Source of the DNA: Steroidobacteraceae bacterium
GTDB lineage: Bacteria > Pseudomonadota > Gammaproteobacteria > Steroidobacterales > Steroidobacteraceae
Length of the DNA stretch: 64,000 bases
Reading direction: 5' to 3'
NCBI GenBank assembly: GCA_025451845.1
Contig: JANWJS010000010.1
Coordinates: 103,081 to 167,080 of the forward strand
In this document: positions 26,494 through 34,618 of the stretch, one piece after another
How positions within the stretch are numbered: position 1 is the stretch's first letter
How the letters are laid out: each line of letters begins with the position of its first letter
The notes under the pieces: generated by a model
What the model was told of the DNA's origin: nothing
Databases searched by the model: none
The model's input: the letters and a program-made list of their open reading frames with translations, nothing else
Made by a program: the position numbers and the translations under genes

Positions 26494-27653
26494 ATGGCTT
26501 CAATCCAACGCATCGTCTCGCCGCTCACGAACGACGTTTCCTATCGTGCATAGGTGCGAGCAAAGGGCCGCTCGTCCGAGTCGGCGACATTCCCGAACCG
26601 GAAGGAATCAGAGGCCTGGGCGGCCTCGATCGAAACGGCGATCCGCGAAGGGCGGCACTTTCCGCACGCCGCCGCGAAGCGCACCGGTTTCGATGCGCTC
26701 GCCAAAGACTACGCGGGGACGGTCCTGGTGGAGTTCGGCGAGTGCAGCGCGCTGCCCGCACGCTTCAGCTCAACTGGTGGTCCAAGGAGTTTGCCGGCAA
26801 GAGCGTCGCCGAGATAACGGCCGACGCCGTCTCGAAAGCGCGCGACGCCTGCGGTGCGGAAACTTTTACCCGAGGCAAGCCGCGGAAGGACAAGAAGACG
26901 GGCGAGATGATCCGGCCCAAGGAGTACCGCCGCAGCGGCGCGACGGTAAACCGCTACATCGCGACGCTTTCGCATCTGCTGCCTTTCGCCGTGAAGGAGC
27001 GCCGCCTCATCGACCGCAACCCGGTTGGCGACATCCGCCGCGAGAAGGAGCCGAGGGGCCGCACCCGGTTCCTCTCGGACGAAGAGCGCGCTGCGCTGCT
27101 GCATGCGTGCGCCAACTCTGAATGGGCGCCGCTTGACGCCCTGGTCCTGCTCGCGATCTCGACCGGCGCGCGTCGCGGCGAGCTCGTGTCGCTGAAATGG
27201 GCCGACGTGGAGCTCAAGGCCGCCGGCCGCGCAACCCTTCACGACACGAAGAACGGGGAGCAGCGGACGCTGCCGCTCGCAGGCAAGGCGCTGGAAGCGT
27301 TACGGCAGCGCGAACTTCAAAACTCGGCGCGCAGTGAGTACCTGTTTCCCTCGCCGACCATGGTTCTCGATCCCAAGACAGGAAAGCCGCAGCTCGATGC
27401 GCCCTATGAGCATTTCGATGCCCGCTGGTACGCCGCGCTCGAAGCAGCCGGGATCAGCGACTTTCGCTTCCATGACTTGCGCCACGGCCTCGATGCTCGC
27501 CGCGCAAGGGGCATCGCTCCTCGAGATTGCCGACGTGTTAGGACACAAGACGCTCGCAATGGTAAAGCGCTACTCGCACCTTGTCGTCGAGCGTAAGGCT
27601 GAAGTCATCGAAAAGATGATCGTCGCGAAGGAACTCTACGATAGCCTTAGGGA
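26494..27653 (+). pseudogene. tyrosine-recombinase integrase, inactivated
   Basis: The reading starts MASIQRIVSPLTNDVSYRA at 26494, meets an in-frame TAG at 26551, and continues in the same frame as VRAKGRSSESATFPNRKESE, an integrase N-terminal arm. Near 26745 the match shifts frame (RTLQLNWWSKEFAGKSV, then RFLSDEERAALLHAC and STGARRGELVSLKW with a catalytic Arg). Near 27486, just after FHDLRH, it shifts back (SMLAAQGASLLEIADVLGHK, KRYSHL with the catalytic Tyr). The 3' end abuts vapC. Three lesions make it non-functional unless recoded. Confidence 0.85.
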
Positions 27654-28061
27654 TTACTGCTGCCGGGGCACCAGCTTGAGTCGAGGTTCGACGGTGGCGA
27701 GGTGTTCAAAATCCCGATCGTCGTGCAACAACGGCACGTCGTCCTGGATTGCCGTGACGGCGATCAGACAATCATGCGGGCTTCGCGGCGTGATGGCGCG
27801 CCAGCGGGCGCGCGCGTAGAGCTCAGCTGCGTCTATGTGCAGTTCGACCGTTCGGCGAGCGCCCAGCAGCGGCAAGCCCATGAAATACCTGCGCAGTTTG
27901 CTGAAAGACTGCGGATTTGTCGCTCCCTGCAGAACCTCTTGCGCGATGACCGGTGAAGCGGCTGCCTCCCCGAGCTCCAGGAGTTTGCGCAGCCGCGCGA
28001 CCGGCAGCGTCTCGCGGCTACGCAGCAAGTCGATCCAGACGGTCGAGTCAACGAGGATCAC
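27654..28061 (-). CDS. vapC: VapC-like PIN-domain toxin ribonuclease
   Basis: 135 residues from GTG at 28061. The PIN fold begins ILVDSTVWIDLLRS (D5); further acidic residues are in AQEVLQGA, SPHDCLIAVTA and LLHDDRDFEHLA, so the metal site looks intact. VapC toxins cleave tRNA or rRNA. It overlaps vapB by 14 bases, so the pair is coupled. The gene ends against the remains of the integrase; its 3' end is convergent with that pseudogene. Confidence 0.9.
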   Translation of the reverse strand: MILVDSTVWIDLLRSRETLPVARLRKLLELGEAAASPVIAQEVLQGATNPQSFSKLRRYFMGLPLLGARRTVELHIDAAELYARARWRAITPRSPHDCLIAVTAIQDDVPLLHDDRDFEHLATVEPRLKLVPRQQ

Positions 28062-28263
28062 TGGCCATGCGCCGTCGCACCGTGCGAACGTCGTAATCCG
28101 GCGCAATCAGCGCATCGTCGAGCAGATTCAGAATGTCTCGCTGCTTGCTTCGCGAGACGTATTCTCGCAAGGCGAGATCCACGGCCTCGCGCTTGGTACG
28201 CACCTTCGACAGCCGCATCGCCTCCTTTACGAGCCGGTCGTCGAGCACGATATTAGTACGCAT
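28048..28263 (-). CDS. vapB: VapB-like antitoxin
   Basis: 71 residues: MRTNIVLDDRLVKEAMRLSK is a ribbon-helix-helix N-terminus, followed by TKREAVDLALREYV and a C-terminal toxin-binding tail. This is the VapB/VapB-2 (DUF2191-like) type. It precedes and overlaps vapC. An inverted repeat lies over its ribosome binding site. Confidence 0.9.
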   Translation of the reverse strand: MRTNIVLDDRLVKEAMRLSKVRTKREAVDLALREYVSRSKQRDILNLLDDALIAPDYDVRTVRRRMASDPR

Positions 28264-28264
28264 C

Positions 28265-28286
28265 TATACACCTCCTGATGTGTATA
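28265..28286 (-). promoter_or_regulatory. vapBC operator over the ribosome binding site
   Basis: TATACAC (28265-28271) and GTGTATA (28280-28286) are perfect inverted arms around 8 bases. Read on the minus strand, the spacer holds GGAG of the vapB Shine-Dalgarno sequence, just before the start codon. A VapB-VapC complex could repress here, and the RNA form could also mask the ribosome site. Confidence 0.65.
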
Positions 28287-28301
28287 CTAAATCGATAAGT
28301 C

Positions 28302-28823
28302 TTGGATCACAAGACCAGCCTACGCCGATCCACCATTCGCGGGCGCTGCCGGGATTTTCGCGGCCCCCGGGCTCGCCGCCGGGCGCTGCTGCGCCAGCGG
28401 GCGGCCGCCCGGACGATGCCTGCCGCGACCTACGTGTCGGTTCTGGTTCGCTCGCATCTGCGGCGGCTCGCGCCGCTGCCGGATCGAAAGCTCTCGAGCC
28501 TTCAGGCTGCTGTGAGGGAGCTCGCGGCGGTCGGTCGAAGCCTTAACACGATCGCCCGCCTGCTGCAGCAGGACGCCCGCCAGGCGGTGCCGGGAAGGCA
28601 AGAGGTGCTAGGGGTTGTCGCATCTGAAACGACCCTGAAAGGCGCGATATTCGTATCTATAGGGCACACCCGGGCTCATTTTGTCGAGCGCCGCAGTTTA
28701 GGCCGCCGTGGACACCGAAGAACAACTCGCCGCCTTTTCACGGCGGCCATGATGCCTAAGGCAAGTAATCCACGAAGAACGCCATCTCCCCGCTCGTCTC
28801 GGCCCCAACGTAAGTGTCCTTGA
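28302..28823 (+). pseudogene. MobC-like mobilisation protein remnant
   Basis: The central part of this frame (about 28370-28610) resembles MobC relaxosome proteins: RQRAAARTMPAATYVSVLVR, then LSSLQAAVRELAAVGRSLN and TIARLLQQ, where families have GxNLNQIAR. The flanks look random, a possible start is the ATG at 28416, and no relaxase gene follows. It is read as a decayed fragment; a short intact ribbon-helix-helix protein is the alternative. Confidence 0.45.
28729..28747 (-). terminator. hairpin downstream of the secreted repeat protein
   Basis: On the minus strand GCCGCC-GTGAAAA-GGCGGC forms a 6-bp stem 9 bases after the stop at 28756. A longer alternative pairs GGCCGCCGTG (28701-28710) with CACGGCGGCC (28739-28748). 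No T tract follows. Confidence 0.4.
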
Positions 28824-31266
28824 CCCCAGAGGGGAAAAGCGCCAATACATATTGCGCACCCCTGGTTAGTGGAACACCGCTCAGTCGCGATACGTACCAT
28901 TGACCATCGGTGCCCCTTGGCACGGTGGTGGCGGCTCCCGTCCCCAGCAGGGCGGCTTGCTTGCCGTTCACCACGGAATAGATCGCCGGTGTGAAAACTT
29001 GAGTACCTCCCGCGCCCCGAGCGAAAAACTCGAAGTCGGTCGTGGTACCGGAGGAAGGGGCCGTGAAGATCGACGACAGCTCAGTGCTGGTATCGACGTA
29101 GACCGAGGTGAACCCGGTGGAGGTGTCACCCATCTGCTGTGCCGTTGGGCCGGATGCCACCGCCGCGGTAGGAGCGGACGAGACCGCAAGAGTTCCGCTG
29201 CTGTTGGAGCCAGTGATCCGCACCCGCAGAGTGCTGCCTACGTCCGCAGCCCCCGGTCTGTAGGTCGTTGCCGTCGCGCCCGAGATCAGCGAGCAATTGC
29301 CACCGCTGCTGTCACAGCGCATCCATTGCAGAACCAGCCTGGGGGGTGGACTGGCATTCCAACCGCCTGGAAGGGCACTGAGGATGCGGTCCGGGATCGC
29401 CGTGCCAGTGACCGAGGGTGGGACGTCGTTTACAGGGGAAGCGGGTGCTTGCGCACCTGGCGCCAGCGTCTGGAATGCCTTCTGTTCCGAGACGTCCCCC
29501 GGACAAGACGCCAGGTCTGCGCCGTCACTGTTGAGAATCTGGTGATCGTCAAGATAGTCCGTAACCGTACTATTGAACGTCACGTGCACGGTAGGCACCA
29601 CACCTGAATTGATGTGGCACGCCTCTCCAAATAGATCCGACGTGTCGAAATTGAAGCTCGACCTCATCGTCAATACCAGGTGCCACCCCGGAGCGAGCGT
29701 TTGAGGCAGCGTGGGCGATGCGCCACTGCCCCAAAGCGAGAAATTGGAGGGACTCGAGCCGCCGCCGAAGTCGACCGACACCGCGCTCACAGTCAGCGCA
29801 GAGGAGCCTGAGTTTGTGATCTCTATTGCACCGGCATCATATCCCGCGCCGCCGTTATCCGGACCGTGGGTCGCGCAGCACTGGGCCGGTTCCCCGATGA
29901 ATACGGTGCTGGAGGATCCGGACCACGGCGTCAAACCCATCGCACTATCGGCATAGCCCGCCGCAACGATGGCTCCAGTGGGGGGCGGACCGCCGCCTCC
30001 AGCCTGACCGACAGTGAGATTGTCGAGATTGAGGTACCCCGCGGATCCGGAAGTCGAGTCGAACAACACCGTCAGGGTGTGTGAGCCGGCGCTTATCGTC
30101 TGACTCAGACCCAGCGTGGTCCAGCTACTCCAATTTGTCGTACGTGGGAAGACCTCATTCGCGATCCATACGGTGCCGTCCAGAGCGATCTTGCGCGTGA
30201 TCGCACCGTTGCCGGCACTGTAGCGCAGGACAAAGTCGGTGGCGCCACCGGGTGTCGTGAAGGAGAAGGTGACGAACTGACCCTGTGCATTCCAGCAGCA
30301 GATGTATGGTGGGTTCTGCGCGCCGGGCCACGTCGTTTCGGTGGGTAAATTCGTCTGTGATGTGCCTGCCGCGATGGTCTGTGCAGGGCTGGTCACGGCC
30401 TGGCTGACGGTCAGGTTGTCCAGGTTCAGATAGCCCGCGGAGCCGGAGGGGGAATCGAATATGACGGTGAGCGTGTGTGCTCCGCTGCCGAGGGACTGAT
30501 TCAGAGTGAGCGTGGCCCACGTGCTCCAGTTAGCTGTGCGAGGAAACGTCTGATCGGCTACCAGGTCCGCGCCATCCAGCTCGATCTTGCGCGTGATCGC
30601 GCTCTTGCCTGCGCTGTAGCGCAGAACCAGATTGGTCGACCCGCCGGGCACGGAGAACGAGAATGTGACGAACTGACCCTGTGCGTTCCAACAGCAAATA
30701 TACGGAGGGTTCTGTGCTCCGGGCCACGTGGTCTCGGTGGGCAGGTTCGTCTGCGACGTGCCGGCAGCAATGGTCTGCGACGCGCTGGCCACCGATTGAG
30801 TGACCGCCAGATTGTCGAGATTGAGATAGCCCGCGGACCCGGACGAATTGTCGAACACGACTGTGAGCGTGTGGGTTCCGCTGCTGAGTGTTTCATTCAG
30901 CATGAGCGTGGTCCAAGTGCTCCAATTGGCGGTACGCGGAAAGACTTGATTGGGGGTGAGGACAGCACCGTCCAACTCGATCTTGCGCGTGATGGCCGCC
31001 TTGCCGGCGCTGTAGCGCAATGCCAGGCTCGTCGAGCCGGCATTTACGGTGAAGGAAAAGGTGACGAACTGGCCCTGCGCATTCCAGCAACAGATATACG
31101 GAGGGTTCTGCGCTCCGGGCCACGTCGTTTCCGTGGGCAGGTTTGTCTGCGAGGTACCGGCGGCGATGATCTGCGTGTTGGCAGCTGACGCATCAGAGCC
31201 TGCCGATATGCAGAGAACCAGGGCAAGGGCAGCCGGTGCAAGCATGCTTGCAATCACAGATTTCAT
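28756..31266 (-). CDS. secreted modular protein with three CBM-like repeats
   Basis: 836 residues with a Sec signal peptide (about 1-29). Three near-identical modules begin at residues 32, 164 and 296, period 132; each has GTSQTNLPTETTWPGAQNPP, YICCWNAQGQFVTFSF, ALRYSAGKAAITRKIELDG and GYLNLDNL, the pattern of CBM6/35-type beta-sandwiches. A fourth domain (about 432-600) with EPAQCCATHGPDNGG follows, then an Ig-like surface domain (about 620-705) and a C-terminal beta domain. No catalytic domain is recognisable. Carbohydrate binding and adhesion are inferred. It is island cargo, with weaker G+C bias than the neighbours. Confidence 0.8.
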   Translation of the reverse strand: MKSVIASMLAPAALALVLCISAGSDASAANTQIIAAGTSQTNLPTETTWPGAQNPPYICCWNAQGQFVTFSFTVNAGSTSLALRYSAGKAAITRKIELDGAVLTPNQVFPRTANWSTWTTLMLNETLSSGTHTLTVVFDNSSGSAGYLNLDNLAVTQSVASASQTIAAGTSQTNLPTETTWPGAQNPPYICCWNAQGQFVTFSFSVPGGSTNLVLRYSAGKSAITRKIELDGADLVADQTFPRTANWSTWATLTLNQSLGSGAHTLTVIFDSPSGSAGYLNLDNLTVSQAVTSPAQTIAAGTSQTNLPTETTWPGAQNPPYICCWNAQGQFVTFSFTTPGGATDFVLRYSAGNGAITRKIALDGTVWIANEVFPRTTNWSSWTTLGLSQTISAGSHTLTVLFDSTSGSAGYLNLDNLTVGQAGGGGPPPTGAIVAAGYADSAMGLTPWSGSSSTVFIGEPAQCCATHGPDNGGAGYDAGAIEITNSGSSALTVSAVSVDFGGGSSPSNFSLWGSGASPTLPQTLAPGWHLVLTMRSSFNFDTSDLFGEACHINSGVVPTVHVTFNSTVTDYLDDHQILNSDGADLASCPGDVSEQKAFQTLAPGAQAPASPVNDVPPSVTGTAIPDRILSALPGGWNASPPPRLVLQWMRCDSSGGNCSLISGATATTYRPGAADVGSTLRVRITGSNSSGTLAVSSAPTAAVASGPTAQQMGDTSTGFTSVYVDTSTELSSIFTAPSSGTTTDFEFFARGAGGTQVFTPAIYSVVNGKQAALLGTGAATTVPRGTDGQWYVSRLSGVPLTRGAQYVLALFPSGVKDTYVGAETSGEMAFFVDYLP
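30007..31173 (-). repeat. three tandem 396-bp coding repeats
   Basis: Copies run at about 30778-31173, 30382-30777 and 30007-30381. The 41-residue block beginning IAAGTSQTNLPTETTWPG differs by at most two or three residues among the three copies, while later parts diverge more. Recent duplication or gene conversion is likely, and the tract should be prone to copy-number change. Confidence 0.8.
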
Positions 31267-31638
31267 GGCGCTCTCCTGATTGTTGACTGTTCGGAGATTG
31301 AGCTGAACTGCCGCATGTGCCTGTAATGAACCCGAGAGACCAATTCACCTTGTGTTGCTGATAACGCAAATGAGATGGATGCGCATGCATCGAAGCGCTT
31401 GTCTTCGCGACAGCGATTTACGTGCCTGAGCCGGGACAGTTGCCGCGCCACTTCCAGGCCCTTGGCGCTTACACGTTGCGCACCGCTCCGGCTCAAGCTG
31501 ACACCCACGAGTCGAAGCGCAGACCGTGTAGCCTCCGCATTCGGGTGGACGTGGGGTGCAACGGCATGCTGGAAGGGCCCATTTTGGGGCCGCTGCGATC
31601 GATCGCACTCAGACGTTCTTTAAAGACCAATGGGTTAC
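31267..31638. other. non-coding stretch between the secreted protein and the attachment repeat
   Basis: About 370 bases with no convincing gene on either strand. The right part should hold the promoter of the secreted protein, but no consensus boxes are clear; its ribosome site is AGGAGAGCGCC before 31266. Base composition is lower in G+C than the chromosomal flanks. Confidence 0.5.
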
Positions 31639-31664
31639 GTCGTAGGTGCAATCCCTACACGGCC
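31639..31664 (+). repeat. attachment-site repeat, distal copy
   Basis: This copy of the tRNA-Lys 3' segment differs at two positions of 26, both in the T loop region, and lacks the CCA end. It marks the far end of the integrated element. Confidence 0.8.
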
Positions 31665-31730
31665 AAACATCATGCACGGAGGCGCCACGAGCCCCACTCG
31701 AGGCCAGTGGCGCCCCCTGCAGTGACATCG

Positions 31731-32153
31731 CTAAGAAGCCCGCACTTCGATTTTCCGGGGACGAAGCTCGGCGCGCTGCGGGATGCGCACCGTCAGCACG
31801 CCGTCCTTGAGGCCTGCCTCGATCTTTCCGGTCTCGAGCTCACCGCTTAGTGAGAAGGTACGGCGGTAGAGGCTCGAGCGAATGTCTGCATACAGCGCCT
31901 CCGCCTTGCCTGAAAACTCGAGTTGCACCTGACCCTCGATGATCAGACTGTTGCCATCGATGCGCAGCTCGAGCCGGTCCTTCGAGACTCCAGGCATGTC
32001 CGCGCAGAGCGTGATGCCATCCTTGTCCTCCCAGATGTCCACGGGAGGACGGACCGCTGTCTCGCTGGACTGCGCCCGTAGTTCGGCGGATCCGGATTGC
32101 GCCGCGGCCGTGGCGCCGGAGCCGTGGCGAGTGACTTCGCTATGGGTTGTCAT
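31731..32153 (-). CDS. small heat-shock protein, Hsp20 family (second of pair)
   Basis: 140 residues from ATG at 32153, chosen because GGAGG lies 8 bases upstream; ATG at 32177, overlapping the previous gene's stop, would add 8 residues. The alpha-crystallin domain runs about 38-135 (PPVDIWEDKDGITLCADMPG, then LEAGLKDGVLTVRIP-type, here IEAGLKDGVLTVRIPQ). A disordered Ser/Ala-rich N-terminus precedes it. These ATP-independent chaperones hold unfolding proteins. It is coupled to the Hsp20 gene just upstream; the two may co-assemble. Confidence 0.9.
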   Translation of the reverse strand: MTTHSEVTRHGSGATAAAQSGSAELRAQSSETAVRPPVDIWEDKDGITLCADMPGVSKDRLELRIDGNSLIIEGQVQLEFSGKAEALYADIRSSLYRRTFSLSGELETGKIEAGLKDGVLTVRIPQRAELRPRKIEVRAS

Positions 32154-32173
32154 GTGAGAGACCTCCGCTTTGC

Positions 32174-32617
32174 TCATTGGATTTCGATCTGGCGAGGCCG
32201 CGCCGATTCGCGCCGCTGCACGCCGATCTGCACGATGCCCTCGACATACTTGGCCTGCACCCGTTCCGGGTCGACGTCCTCGGGCAGGCTGATGACGCGC
32301 CGGAACTCGCCGCTGAAGCGCTCCTGGCGATAGTAGGTCGCGTCCTCCTGGACCCTGATTTCCCGCTTGCCTGATACCGTGAGCAGATGCTGCTGAATCG
32401 AGATGTCGAGACTCCTGGGATCGATACCGGGGGCGAAGAGATAGATGTCCACCCGCTCGGGCGTCTGCCCGACGTTGATCGCGGGGAAAGTCCCCCGGGG
32501 AAGCGACCGGATCCCCAAGGGGGAGCTCCAGCTGCCGAAAAGCTCGTCCACTTCCTGCTGCAAGCGCCAAAGCTCATCAAAAGCCGAGCTCGGCATATTC
32601 GTGGTAGTACCGAACAT
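32174..32617 (-). CDS. small heat-shock protein, Hsp20 family (first of pair)
   Basis: 147 residues from ATG at 32617, with AGGAGG 7-8 bases upstream. N-terminal FDELWRLQQEVDELFGSW is typical of class A bacterial Hsp20; the alpha-crystallin domain spans about 43-138 (PERVDIYLFAPGIDPRSLDI, then GIVQIGVQRRESARPRQIEIQ). It overlaps the alternative start of the second Hsp20 gene, forming a two-gene unit next to the island end. A candidate sigma-32 promoter is upstream. Confidence 0.92.
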   Translation of the reverse strand: MFGTTTNMPSSAFDELWRLQQEVDELFGSWSSPLGIRSLPRGTFPAINVGQTPERVDIYLFAPGIDPRSLDISIQQHLLTVSGKREIRVQEDATYYRQERFSGEFRRVISLPEDVDPERVQAKYVEGIVQIGVQRRESARPRQIEIQ

Positions 32618-32660
32618 GTAAGCACCTCCTATGGGTTCAATGCGCCGCTTGGGCGGCCAA

Positions 32661-32690
32661 AAAGCTAAGGACGGCGACGGAAAATTCAAG
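32661..32690 (-). promoter_or_regulatory. candidate sigma-32 promoter of the Hsp20 pair
   Basis: On the minus strand CTTGAAT (32690-32684), 13 bases, then CCTTAGCT. The -35 matches the heat-shock consensus CTTGAAA at 6 of 7; the -10 is a weak match to CCCCATNT. Confidence 0.35.
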
Positions 32691-32794
32691 AGGGGGGCGC
32701 GTGCCAGGGTTCGAGCTCGCGGTGTTACCGCGGGATCGTCCGCTCTCGGCCAAATGGGGAGGCGCGAGGCGCCAGCGGTTTTCGAGGATTCCCG

Positions 32795-32823
32795 CTTGAA
32801 GGGAACCGGACCCGTTCCTATTT
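32795..32823 (+). promoter_or_regulatory. candidate sigma-32 promoter of the small Cys protein
   Basis: CTTGAAG (32795-32801), 14 bases, TCCTATTT (32816-32823): 6 of 7 and 6 of 8 matches to the heat-shock consensus, 82 bases before the start at 32905. It lies divergent to the Hsp20 pair. Confidence 0.4.
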
Positions 32824-32904
32824 AGTGGTCCAGACGGGCACCCGCGAGTTGGGGAGCCCGCGGTCCAGATTTAGTACCGATCCGCATTTTTGCCTGGAGG
32901 CTTT

Positions 32905-33177
32905 ATGGCACTTCCGGACGAAACGGCGCTTCGCCTGCTTGCCGAACGGAAAATCGAAATTGCCGCCCTGCCGCTAGTGCTGCCAGAGAGTGCCTTTGCC
33001 GGAAAGGGCTCTGGCTTGCCGTGCTCGCTCTGCGAGCAGCCGATCTTTGCGCACGAGTATGAGCTCGAATACGCCAGCGGTGATGGTGAAATCCCACGGT
33101 TCCATGTTCGCTGCCAGGAGATCTGGCAACGCACTCTGTCTGAATGGTGCAACGCGAACCACCTGGAGCCGCGGTAA
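32905..33177 (+). CDS. small Cys-rich protein of unknown function
   Basis: 90 residues from ATG at 32905 with GGAGG 4-5 bases upstream. I do not recognise the family. The centre has LPCSLCEQPIFAHEYELEY and then FHVRCQEIWQ, a CxxC-x(n)-HxxC arrangement that could bind one zinc ion. There is no signal peptide or membrane segment. It is divergent from the Hsp20 pair behind a candidate heat-shock promoter. Confidence 0.7.
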   Translation: MALPDETALRLLAERKIEIAALPLVLPESAFAGKGSGLPCSLCEQPIFAHEYELEYASGDGEIPRFHVRCQEIWQRTLSEWCNANHLEPR

Positions 33178-33281
33178 GCGCGGCTGTGCGAGGACGGTGA
33201 TTTAATGCAGTCGCGACCGTTCGACATATCGGGCTCGGTTCTTGCTCAGGCCGCGTTGACGTATGCAGCGAATGGAGCGCG

Positions 33282-34592
33282 GTGGCCGGTTCTCACACTT
33301 CTGTGGTGCGCAAGTCGCATAAAGGGCGCTCTACAGGTCCGAGCAAACTGCCCCTGTGGCAGACCTTGGGTCCCGGCCTGATTACTGGGGCGGCAGACGA
33401 TGATCCGAGTGGGATCGCCACCTATGCTCAGGCTGGCGCTCAGTATGGATTCGGGCTCGGATGGACGCTCGTCCTGGCATACCCTTTGATGGTTGCGATC
33501 CAGGCGATTTGTGCTCGAATCGGACGTACCACGGGCCGCGGAATCGCCGGCAATCTTCGCCAGCACTATCCGGCCTGGGTCCTGTCGGTCATCGTAGGGT
33601 TGCTGTTCGCCGCCAATGTTCTCAACATTGGCGCCGATCTCGGTGCGATGGCCCAATCGCTCCGGCTGCTGGTCACTGTGCCGATATGGCTCGGCGTGCT
33701 GTTGTTCGGTTCGATCACGGTTGGCGGCCAGGTCTTCCTCACGCACACCCGGTACGTTGCAGTTCTCAAGTGGTTGACGCTCTCGCTGCTGGCGTACTTT
33801 GGCACGCTGGCAACCGTTCGGATTCCATGGGGCAGCCTCATCCGCGGTCTTGTTTGGCCTGCCGTGAGCTTCGATCAGGGTTTCTGGTTGATCGTGGTCG
33901 CGATATTCGGCACGACCATCAGCCCTTATCTTTTCTTTTGGCAGGCCGGGCAGGAGGTGGAGGACACGAAGTCCCAGTCCTCTCGTCAGCCGTTGCTGCA
34001 GCAGCCGAAACAAGCAAATCGCGCACTCGCCCGTATTCGGCTCGATACCCTCGTGGGCATGGGATTCTCCAATCTTGTCTCGCTCGCCATTATGGTCACC
34101 TCCGCGGTCACTCTGCACGCGCGGGGACATCCGGCCATCGAGACGGCAGCCCAGGCTGCCGCGGCATTGCGACCGGTGGCGGGCGATTCGGCATTCGTGC
34201 TCTTTGCCCTCGGGATCATGGGAACCGGCCTTCTTTCGGTCCCGGTGTTGGCGGGCTCCGCTGGCTATGCGTTGGGCGAGGCGCTGCGGTGGCCGGTGGG
34301 TTTCTCGCGAGCACCGTCACAGGCCAAGGCGTTCTATGCCTCGATCGCACTTGCGACCCTGCTGGGTGCGCTGGGTAACCTGTTGCGAATCAACCCCATG
34401 AAGGCGCTCGTGTGGGCTGCCGTACTCAACGGCATCGTGTCGGTCCCTGTCATGGCGATGGTGATGCTGGTGGCCGCTCGAAAGAGCATCATGGGAAAAT
34501 TCCGTATCTCGATGCGCCTGAAGGTGACGGGCTGGATCGCGACTGCCGTCATGGCGGTGGCCTCGGCCTTCTTCCTCTACTCGTCACTGTGA
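33282..34592 (+). CDS. Nramp-related metal transporter, divergent motif
   Basis: 436 residues from GTG, about 11 membrane segments. The first helix carries GLITGAADDDPSGIATYAQA where classical Nramp proteins have DPGN, and the sixth helix reads TTISPYLFFWQAGQE without the metal-binding methionine. It therefore belongs to the Nramp-related group rather than to MntH. The substrate is uncertain: manganese, iron or possibly magnesium. It ends 27 bases before the convergent permease gene. Confidence 0.85.
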   Translation: MAGSHTSVVRKSHKGRSTGPSKLPLWQTLGPGLITGAADDDPSGIATYAQAGAQYGFGLGWTLVLAYPLMVAIQAICARIGRTTGRGIAGNLRQHYPAWVLSVIVGLLFAANVLNIGADLGAMAQSLRLLVTVPIWLGVLLFGSITVGGQVFLTHTRYVAVLKWLTLSLLAYFGTLATVRIPWGSLIRGLVWPAVSFDQGFWLIVVAIFGTTISPYLFFWQAGQEVEDTKSQSSRQPLLQQPKQANRALARIRLDTLVGMGFSNLVSLAIMVTSAVTLHARGHPAIETAAQAAAALRPVAGDSAFVLFALGIMGTGLLSVPVLAGSAGYALGEALRWPVGFSRAPSQAKAFYASIALATLLGALGNLLRINPMKALVWAAVLNGIVSVPVMAMVMLVAARKSIMGKFRISMRLKVTGWIATAVMAVASAFFLYSSL

Positions 34593-34618
34593 TGCAATGC
34601 CATCTCTTGATCGCGGGT

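Larger units (their letters stand above)
26339..31664. mobile_element. decayed integrative element in tRNA-Lys
   Basis: The element is bounded by the tRNA-Lys 3' end and its imperfect copy. Contents: a tyrosine integrase pseudogene, vapBC, a MobC-like remnant and a large secreted repeat protein. A relaxase, replication genes and transfer genes are not seen, so it is at most a remnant of a mobilisable element. The cargo begins beyond the integrase, and the surrounding genes are chromosomal. Confidence 0.75.

Noticed and set aside
31422..31850. Plus-strand open frame across the distal attachment repeat
   Set aside because: It spans a tRNA-derived repeat and runs antisense into an Hsp20 gene; no domain.
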